Shown here piece after piece: positions 5,809 to 10,082 of a DNA stretch of 10,082 bases. The translations under genes and the position numbers were made by a program. Positions within the stretch are counted from its first letter, which is position 1. The number at the start of each line of letters is the position of its first letter. This DNA is from Candidatus Bathyarchaeota archaeon (GTDB lineage Archaea > Thermoproteota > Bathyarchaeia > RBG-16-48-13 > GCA-020355125), in the NCBI GenBank assembly GCA_026014905.1, contig JAOZHK010000198.1, forward strand, positions 1 to 10,082, read 5' to 3'. The notes beneath the pieces were generated by a model that did not search any database, was not told the origin of the DNA, and worked only from the letters and a program-made list of their open reading frames with translations.

Positions 5809-6993
5809 TTAGAAAGGCCCTGTCTTCGCGTAAGGCTCGGTAGGCTCGACGTATTTCAGAGTTTCAGTCCGTGTCATCGTTCCTGACGCCACCTCTCGTA
5901 GATAGGCGTATAATCGTTCACCCGCATCCTCGATACGCTCTTTCCCTTCAATAATTGAAGCCGAAGAGAAATCGAGGTTCCATCCCGCAACCTGTCGCGT
6001 TTTCGGATTTGCACTGCACCAGATCAAGGGCGCGATTTTTACCGTCGCGGGGTTATATAGTGGACCATCCATGTGATAAGCACTCCCACCTAACTGGAAT
6101 AACACTGTCTGAGCCCCTGCTGCTGCGTATCCCATGAAAATAGAGGTGCGTGCGGCCCAATTATCGACAAAATAGAGCCCTTTTTCTTTAGGGCGCTCCG
6201 CATACTTGAGCACGCCTCGGATCGGCATCGAACCCGATTTGTATAGTGCACCAAGCGATTTTTCCTCGATCGATGATAAACCTGCTTTAATATTGACCAA
6301 GGAGGGGTTTTGTCCCCGAATATCTTCTCCTGTGGCTTTTGCACGCTGCTCGTTCGATCGGACGGCGTGCAAGAGGGCCTCCGCCACGTTCTCGTTGCTT
6401 GCACGTTTCACTAAGAGATGCTCTGCTCCAATGACTTCAGTGGGCTCTCCAAACAGTGCCGTTCCTCCTGCTTGAACAAGCTTGTCATAAACATACCCGA
6501 TCACTGGATTTCCAGCGATGCCACTCGTTGCATCTGACGACCCACATTTGACCCCGATGGTTAGTTCGCAGTCATCGACAAGTGTGCGTCGAAGCTTCGA
6601 GGCTTCACAGACCATTTTCCGTGCTAACTTGATGCCTTTTCCGATCACGTGCATCGTGTCGTTCTGGTCGCGACCGATCAGTTCAACGCGCTTTCCTGAT
6701 TTCGCAATCTCGTCTGCGACTGCCTCAGGTGATATGGATGATTGAATCCAATATAACCCGGTACAATCGATAATCACTGACGCGACATTGGGATTCAGTG
6801 CGAGTCCCGCACTTATTCGCTGGAACATCGCCTGATCCTCACTGGGGCCATGTGGAGTCGAGGCGACGACCACGTCTTGGGTACCTTCCACGAAGTGACG
6901 AATTGTATCTGCTACGATGCCCGTCGGATAGATGAGGACATAATTGCGTGTTCCATACGATCCGTCAGCCCGTGGATATCCATACCATGTCAC
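5809..6993 (-). CDS. UxaA-family dehydratase, large subunit (altronate/sulfolactate-type)
   Basis: A 394-residue catalytic subunit of the altronate/galactarate dehydratase and sulfolactate sulfo-lyase superfamily, which eliminates water or sulfite from a sugar acid or 2-hydroxy acid using a metal. Signatures in order: G5-Y-P-R-A-D-G-S-Y-G-T-R-N at 5-17, V-K149-C-G-S-S-D-A-T-S-G158, F-G-E-P-T-E-V-I-G-A-E-H-L-L at 181-194, I-E-E-K-S-L-G-A at 242-249, and G-V-L-K-Y-A-E-R-P at 260-268. The start is GTG at 6991-6993, which overlaps the stop of the small-subunit gene in a GTGA, indicating translational coupling. The length and complete motifs suggest an intact gene. Galactarate, altronate and sulfolactate enzymes cannot be told apart by eye, so the substrate is open. 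The linked glycerate kinase favours a sugar acid only weakly. Confidence 0.85.
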   Translation of the reverse strand: MTWYGYPRADGSYGTRNYVLIYPTGIVADTIRHFVEGTQDVVVASTPHGPSEDQAMFQRISAGLALNPNVASVIIDCTGLYWIQSSISPEAVADEIAKSGKRVELIGRDQNDTMHVIGKGIKLARKMVCEASKLRRTLVDDCELTIGVKCGSSDATSGIAGNPVIGYVYDKLVQAGGTALFGEPTEVIGAEHLLVKRASNENVAEALLHAVRSNEQRAKATGEDIRGQNPSLVNIKAGLSSIEEKSLGALYKSGSMPIRGVLKYAERPKEKGLYFVDNWAARTSIFMGYAAAGAQTVLFQLGGSAYHMDGPLYNPATVKIAPLIWCSANPKTRQVAGWNLDFSSASIIEGKERIEDAGERLYAYLREVASGTMTRTETLKYVEPTEPYAKTGPF

Positions 6994-7301
6994 GATGTAT
7001 CCCGCCTCTTCTCTACGTCGCCTCGACCTCGTATCCCGTCGAGGTTATGGATGTGAACTAATGTGCCGGGATTAATGATCGTATTTGCCCTACCGATTAC
7101 TTCCCCGTATTTGACAATGAGTTCTCCTTTTTGGATGCTCGTTAGTGCGATCTTGAAACCGAAGGGAATCTTCTCTGTTGCCTGTATAGTTTGTGTCTCA
7201 TTTCCCAGTGTAGCGAGCACGGTATCACCGATCTCAATATCTCGGATGACGGTCGCTACATTATCTTGACTCTTCATGATCAACGCATCAATGCTACTCA
7301 T
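6990..7301 (-). CDS. UxaA-family dehydratase, small SAF-domain subunit
   Basis: A 103-residue protein corresponding to the N-terminal SAF domain of UxaA or to a SuyA-type subunit. It has D-N-V-A-T-V-I-R-D-I near residue 13, I-P-F-G-F-K-I-A-L at about 45-53, K-G-E-L-I-V-K-Y-G-E-V-I-G-R-A and a terminal H-I-H-N-L-D-G-I-R-G-R-G-D. In bacteria UxaA is one polypeptide; a split pair as here is the archaeal or SuyAB arrangement. The partner large subunit follows with a 4-base stop/start overlap. A TATA-like box lies about 35 bases upstream of the ATG, implying a very short leader. Confidence 0.88.
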   Translation of the reverse strand: MSSIDALIMKSQDNVATVIRDIEIGDTVLATLGNETQTIQATEKIPFGFKIALTSIQKGELIVKYGEVIGRANTIINPGTLVHIHNLDGIRGRGDVEKRRDTS

Positions 7302-7330
7302 GTTTATCCACTAAAAAATATGCAGAAATG

Positions 7331-7340
7331 ATATTATTTA
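7331..7340 (-). promoter_or_regulatory. TATA-like promoter of the UxaA two-gene unit
   Basis: The minus strand reads TAAATAATAT centred about 35 bases before the ATG of the small subunit. Archaeal spacing would put the transcript start about 10 bases before the ATG. The 186-base gap to the next gene (7302-7487) otherwise holds a GC-rich patch near 7372-7381 and no supported gene. Confidence 0.45.
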
Positions 7341-7487
7341 GACTTAACTTCAGAGAATTTATGGCTGCCTGACGCGGGCGCGTTCCAAATAAGTGATAGA
7401 GAATAGAATTGTTGGGGTTCATGACTTCAAGGAGAAGAAAATGAGTTAAATATCGTGTTTCACCATGACAGACCAGAAGGGAATACA

Positions 7488-7754
7488 ATGGAACCGACGG
7501 AATATGACCGATTAGCGGGGGCGTTAGATCGACTCCCTAACGGATTTCCATGCACTGATTCGGGGGTCGAACTCGAGATTCTGCGACGTATTTTTTCACC
7601 AGAGGAAGCCCATATCGCGAGTTTACTGAATCGGTCTCACAAACGTTATGAGTTGATCGCCCAACACGCGCGCGCGTCAGGTGCAGCTCAACTGCATCGG
7701 AAACCCGAGAATCAAATCGAACGCCCACCACAAGATTTTGCAGCATGGGAGTAG
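7488..7754 (+). pseudogene. N-terminal fragment of a probable 4Fe-4S-protein family
   Basis: 88 residues. The opening Y6-D-R-L-A-G-A-L-D-R-L-P-N-G-F-P then S-G-V-E-L-E-I-L-R-R-I-F-S-P-E-E-A resembles the conserved N-terminus of longer 4Fe-4S ferredoxin-type proteins, where a winged-helix-like region precedes the Cys clusters. Here the match fades at about residue 60, where the frame enters the CG tract at 7664-7677. The remaining 26 residues are unrelated and contain no Fe-S Cys pairs, so the functional half is missing. The start is ATG 7488, with AGAAGG six to seven bases upstream; the frame also extends to a GTG at 7455. TTAAATAT at 7445-7452 could be its TATA box. A small new protein is an alternative; I favour a truncated gene. 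Confidence 0.45.
7664..7677. repeat. Alternating tract with 10-nt CG repeat inside the truncated gene
   Basis: Pure CG from 7667 to 7676, flanked so that purine/pyrimidine alternation runs 14 bases. It marks the point where similarity of the upstream frame to its family ends. Confidence 0.8.
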
Positions 7755-7789
7755 GAGCGACTTCAAAACCGCTACATGTTTGATTGATT

Positions 7790-7798
7790 CGCGCGCGC
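7790..7798. repeat. 9-nt CG repeat closing a 113-base block
   Basis: A CGCGCGCGC run in the gap before the Alba gene, followed at once by the palindrome CCTGATCAGG. With the tract ending at 7677 it brackets a 112-base block whose content matches neither neighbour. Confidence 0.7.
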
Positions 7799-7871
7799 CT
7801 GATCAGGGCTTTATGTGCTGTCCCTCCGTCAATTACCTCGCTTCGCCAGTAGCAAGCTAGCGCCCCAAAAG

Positions 7872-7878
7872 CTTATAC
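7872..7878 (+). promoter_or_regulatory. TATA-like promoter of the Alba gene
   Basis: CTTATAC preceded by an A-rich stretch, about 45 bases before the ATG. The predicted transcript start is near 7898, with a leader of about 20 bases carrying GAAGGA. The consensus match is only partial. Confidence 0.4.
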
Positions 7879-7918
7879 GTGCTTTCCCCGTGTACAAAGT
7901 TGAAGGAACGAATGGACG

Positions 7919-8440
7919 ATGTCGACAGACTCGAATGTTGTTTTTATTGGACGAAAACCCGTGATGAGCTATGTCTTAGCGGTCATGATGCACCTGAACA
8001 CGCCTACCGCCAAGGACGTGGTGTTAAAAGCACGAGGACGCGCCATCACGACCGCAGTAGACGTCGCAGAGGTCACACGCCGCCGATTCATGCAAGAGTT
8101 GCATGTTAGCAAAATTAGCATTGGAACCGAAGAACTGCCGCAAGAGCAAGGAAGAACACGGGCGGTCTCAACCATGGAAATCACGTTAACACGTCACGCC
8201 TCGGTAAACAACAAGGAAAAGGAGCACAAGGAAGACGTTGATTCTGTGACTCCCATCCAACCGAAAGTACTAACAAGTATTACAGGGATCGGAGTTAAGA
8301 GAGCTGAAAAACTACGATCTTGTGGCATAAGTTCTGTTCAAGACTTAGCAAAGTGTAATTCACAGGACCTGTCAGAGAAGCTTCAGGTTTCAGAGAAACA
8401 GGTTGCAACGTGGATTGAAAACGCGAAACAGAGCCTTTGA
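7919..8440 (+). CDS. albA: Alba chromatin protein fused to a C-terminal helix-hairpin-helix domain
   Basis: 173 residues, against about 90-100 for ordinary Alba. Residues 6-92 are a complete Alba domain: N-V-V-F-I-G-R12-K13-P-V-M-S-Y-V-L-A carries the basic pair that contacts DNA or RNA (Lys-Lys in Sulfolobus), followed by A38-R-G-R-A-I43 and I-G-T-E-E at 68-72. A charged linker (about 93-114) joins a helix-hairpin-helix domain: L118-T-S-I-T-G-I-G-V-K-R-A-E-K-L at 118-132, then S-C-G-I-S-S-V-Q-D-L-A and a final W-I-E-N-A helix. HhH domains bind DNA backbone without sequence preference, so the fusion may bridge or anchor nucleoid DNA. The start is ATG 7919; an ATG seven bases earlier is out of frame. 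The Alba half uses GC-rich codons, the HhH half AT-richer ones. Confidence 0.88.
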   Translation: MSTDSNVVFIGRKPVMSYVLAVMMHLNTPTAKDVVLKARGRAITTAVDVAEVTRRRFMQELHVSKISIGTEELPQEQGRTRAVSTMEITLTRHASVNNKEKEHKEDVDSVTPIQPKVLTSITGIGVKRAEKLRSCGISSVQDLAKCNSQDLSEKLQVSEKQVATWIENAKQSL

Positions 8441-8485
8441 ACAGTCAAGAACGACCTGTTAGATTATTCGCTACGATAGATCGAT

Positions 8486-8493
8486 AGCTAGCT
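8486..8493. repeat. AGCTAGCT palindrome at the methyltransferase stop
   Basis: An 8-base palindrome inside a run of stacked palindromes (GATC, ATCGAT, AGCTAGCT, CTTAAG) spanning about 8478-8498. It overlaps the methyltransferase stop codon and lies in the gap facing the Alba stop. It is the same motif as at 124-135. A role in transcript ending is possible, but there is no T run. Confidence 0.5.
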
Positions 8494-9845
8494 TAAGAGT
8501 TGGCTCTCACTAGTTTAGCAACAAAGAATCCGCTACAATCATGTATATGTGGGTACAGTCTCTGGCATTTTGTTAGGTCTCGTAAGCCTGAGACACCGGG
8601 CTTGGGCATTGTGTCTACAAGATCTAGCTCTGGATGCAGTTCTAGGAGCTTTTCTATTATCATTTCATTTTCTTCTACTGTGATACTGCAGGTTGAATAT
8701 ACTAAATGCCCACCCTCTTTCACATATTTCAAGGATTCGTTCAACATTCTCCATTGAATTGCTGACATCGTGTTAACTGAATCCTTTGTAAGTCTCCATC
8801 TAGCTGAGGGTGCTCTACTAAATACCCCAGTACCGGAGCAAGGCGGATCCAATAAAACTAGATCTGCTGAAATCTTCAATGGAAAAGCTATCTGTGCATC
8901 CAAAACTATTGGTACAGCTATCTTGACTCCCATCCGCCTAGTCTCTATATCCCAGATCCGCATCCTCCGTTTGGAGTAATCAATAGAATAGATTACACCT
9001 TCATTCTTCATCAGCTGAGCCAAGTAAGTTGTTTTTCCTCCAGGTGCAGCACAGATATCGAGAACAGTCATTCCTGGTAACGAGTCAGCTACTTCCACTG
9101 CAAGACTACTGGCTTTATCTTGTATATAGAAGAGACCATTACGAAAACTATCTGTTTTCACAAGAGGTTTTTTGGTATCGATGACTTCATAGGCATATCT
9201 GAGTTGCTTCACTTCTTCGAGGACAATACCCTCTTCTGTCAATCGTCGAAGCAGAGACGACGTAGTCCCTTTCAGCGTGTTTATTCTTATATATGTCGGT
9301 AACAACCTGTTCGAGCTTTCGAGGAATTTCGATGCTTCGTTTTTCCCAAGCAGTTGAATACTGTAATTAACAAACCAAGTCGGATGACCGGTTACCAAAC
9401 CAATTCTTTCTTCAAAGTCTACACCTTGTAGTATACTCTCAGACTCTATGATGAGTAGCTTACCAAGAGCCTCGTCCACTTCCTGTAACTCACGCCATCC
9501 TAAAATCGAACGTCCCATACGAACCATATTCTCTGCATTCTTCAAACCGCTCTTGACAAACTTTGTCTGATAAATATAGAGACGAAGAAAAGCCCGTACA
9601 CCAAGATTGTAATGCTCCAATGAATGAGGAGCTAGGGCAATATTCGCAAATCGATCGATAAAATTTTTTCTACGCATTGTTTCATAAACTAGCTTGTGAG
9701 CAAGTCCAATAGCTTCAGAATATCGTAATCTCAGCTGCTTAACCGTCTTCATTAGTGCCAAACGTTCACTCATTCCCTGCAGTTCCATCCAACTCAGGGA
9801 CTCGATAGCAACTGTCCATGCCTCTTTCAACAATCTACTCGTCAC
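8493..9845 (-). CDS. RsmB/NSUN-family RNA cytosine-5 methyltransferase
   Basis: 450 residues. The N-terminal ~140 form an all-helical NusB-like domain (A-H-K-L-V-Y-E-T-M-R-R-K-N at 49-61). The SAM-dependent methyltransferase fold follows: L-P-T-Y-I-R-I-N-T-L at 182-191, Q-D-K-A-S-S at 242-247, SAM loop D263-I-C-A-A-P-G-G-K-T272, motif IV D333-P-P-C336-S-G-T-G and motif VI S384-T-C386-S. Both conserved Cys are present: Cys386 should attack cytosine C6 and Cys336 releases the product. It should make m5C in rRNA or tRNA in the cytoplasm; the target is not readable. The start is GTG 9843-9845 with no strong ribosome-binding site; Met20 or Met25 are alternatives but would trim the NusB-like domain. 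It converges with Alba, 52 bases apart. Confidence 0.9.
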   Translation of the reverse strand: MTSRLLKEAWTVAIESLSWMELQGMSERLALMKTVKQLRLRYSEAIGLAHKLVYETMRRKNFIDRFANIALAPHSLEHYNLGVRAFLRLYIYQTKFVKSGLKNAENMVRMGRSILGWRELQEVDEALGKLLIIESESILQGVDFEERIGLVTGHPTWFVNYSIQLLGKNEASKFLESSNRLLPTYIRINTLKGTTSSLLRRLTEEGIVLEEVKQLRYAYEVIDTKKPLVKTDSFRNGLFYIQDKASSLAVEVADSLPGMTVLDICAAPGGKTTYLAQLMKNEGVIYSIDYSKRRMRIWDIETRRMGVKIAVPIVLDAQIAFPLKISADLVLLDPPCSGTGVFSRAPSARWRLTKDSVNTMSAIQWRMLNESLKYVKEGGHLVYSTCSITVEENEMIIEKLLELHPELDLVDTMPKPGVSGLRDLTKCQRLYPHIHDCSGFFVAKLVRANS

Positions 9846-9887
9846 TTCACAAAGAATGGTGCGATATTAAAACACTCTTGTTAGACC

Positions 9888-9895
9888 CTTTAAAC
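9888..9895 (-). promoter_or_regulatory. TATA-like promoter of the methyltransferase gene
   Basis: GTTTAAAG on the minus strand, centred about 46 bases before the GTG start. This gives a predicted leader of about 20 bases. A second AT-rich site at 9864-9871 is too close for a leadered transcript. Confidence 0.4.
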
Positions 9896-9906
9896 TGTCC
9901 TTTTTT

Positions 9907-9923
9907 AAAAACAAGAATAAGGG
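9907..9923 (-). terminator. T-rich terminator downstream of the OB-fold gene
   Basis: The minus strand reads CCCTTATTCTTGTTTTT, 43 to 59 bases after the OB-fold protein's stop. T-rich stretches of this kind end transcription in archaea without a hairpin. It sits just upstream of the methyltransferase promoter, separating the two genes. Confidence 0.45.
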
Positions 9924-9927
9924 AACA

Positions 9928-9937
9928 GCGCGCGTGT
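9928..9937. repeat. Alternating CG/TG tract in intergenic gap
   Basis: GCGCGCGTGT lies between the OB-fold gene stop (9966) and its proposed terminator. It is another member of the CG-tract set. Confidence 0.6.
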
Positions 9938-9965
9938 TGTGGATGTGGGCTCGGTAGATGATCGC

Positions 9966-10082
9966 TCAATTATATGATTTCAGTGGACCTTGATTTGTTG
10001 ATAATGTGCCTTTTTTTCCGAGTCGTAATTGTGGATTACCTGCATACTGGGCGACATGGCCACCACGAATATCGATTGTGTC
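9966..10082 (-). CDS. OB-fold single-strand DNA-binding protein (archaeal RPA/SOSS-B type), C-terminal end
   Basis: The last 38 codons of a gene that enters from the right edge. The peptide I-D-I-R-G-G-H-V-A-Q-Y-A-G-N-P-Q-L-R-L-G-K-K-G-T-L matches the last two strands of the OB-fold in archaeal single-stranded DNA-binding proteins: V-x-I-x-x-G-Y-V-x-x-Y-x-G-x-L-Q-L-x-x-G-x-x-G. These proteins coat single-stranded DNA in replication and repair. Only 13 residues follow the last strand, so there is no long acidic tail. It is transcribed in the same direction as the methyltransferase, 120 bases away, with a separate terminator and promoter between. The protein length is unknown because the start is outside the window. 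Confidence 0.55.
   Translation of the reverse strand, partial: DTIDIRGGHVAQYAGNPQLRLGKKGTLSTNQGPLKSYN

Noticed and set aside
6218..6242. T-loop-like GGGTTCGATGCCG on the minus strand, suggestive of a tRNA
   Set aside because: It lies inside the well-supported UxaA large-subunit gene, with no matching acceptor or anticodon stems.
7430..7449. Shine-Dalgarno-like AAGGAG before an ATG
   Set aside because: The frame stops after two codons (ATG AGT TAA), so it is not a gene. It might be a remnant of a lost gene start but nothing supports that.
7294..7488. Minus-strand frame of 64 codons between the UxaA small subunit and the Fe-S fragment
   Set aside because: It overlaps the UxaA start and promoter, begins opposite another start codon, and its product has no family features.
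7826..7835. CCGTCAATTA, similar to a conserved 16S rRNA segment
   Set aside because: Only about nine bases agree, the following bases diverge from rRNA, and no other rRNA sequence flanks it.
7969..8184. Minus-strand frame of 71 codons over the Alba domain
   Set aside because: It is antisense to a strongly conserved domain and is a composition shadow.
8500..9302. Several plus-strand frames opposite the methyltransferase
   Set aside because: The methyltransferase has all catalytic motifs on the minus strand; the opposite frames have no recognisable content or start signals.
1..10082. CRISPR array, transposase, integrase, toxin-antitoxin or restriction system
   Set aside because: No regularly spaced repeats, terminal inverted repeats with a transposase, or such protein motifs were seen on either strand.

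Overview
The window reads as archaeal chromosome. The clearest markers are an Alba chromatin protein, the tail of an OB-fold single-strand DNA-binding protein of the archaeal RPA/SOSS-B type, TATA-like boxes at archaeal spacing upstream of several starts, and a UxaA-type dehydratase split into two subunits. Composition is moderate (mid-40s % GC by eye) with Shine-Dalgarno sites before some genes. I cannot place it in a phylum; TACK or Asgard affinity is only a guess.

Layout. Positions 1-1247, minus strand: N-terminus of a probable glycerate 2-kinase, a DinB-fold protein and a flavodoxin. Positions 1469-2086, plus: a DUF998-type membrane protein. Positions 2117-3752, minus: a two-gene Gfo/Idh/MocA unit, in which a stand-alone C-terminal domain precedes a full-length enzyme. 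Positions 3867-4853, minus: a small DUF3303-like protein and an unrecognised coiled-coil protein. Positions 4815-5678, plus: an old-yellow-enzyme-type flavin oxidoreductase lacking the first part of its barrel. Positions 5809-7301, minus: a translationally coupled UxaA-type dehydratase (SAF subunit plus large subunit). Positions 7488-7754, plus: the N-terminal part of what looks like a 4Fe-4S-protein family, cut short. Positions 7919-8440, plus: Alba fused to a helix-hairpin-helix domain. Positions 8493-9845, minus: an RsmB/NSUN-type RNA m5C methyltransferase. Positions 9966-10082, minus: the OB-fold protein tail.

Functionally, the left and middle parts carry sugar-acid and redox genes (glycerate kinase, Gfo/Idh, UxaA dehydratase, flavin oxidoreductase). 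They could belong to sugar-acid catabolism ending in glycerate, but no single pathway is proven. The right end is informational (Alba, RNA methyltransferase, SSB).

The most unusual feature is not a gene. Short self-complementary tracts, alternating CG (4149, 4828, 5729, 7667, 7790, 9928) and AGCT/GCTAGC (124, 7856, 8486), lie at gene edges or exactly where genes are cut. At least two truncated genes (flavin oxidoreductase, Fe-S-family fragment) and two odd N-termini coincide with them. This suggests rearrangement at these tracts, or assembly joins, and is the first thing to verify. The other leads are the Alba-HhH fusion, whose two halves differ in codon use, and the Gfo/Idh C-domain gene with its own promoter. 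I found no CRISPR array, tRNA, rRNA, transposase or recognisable defence system, and no gene-free stretch over 300 bases.
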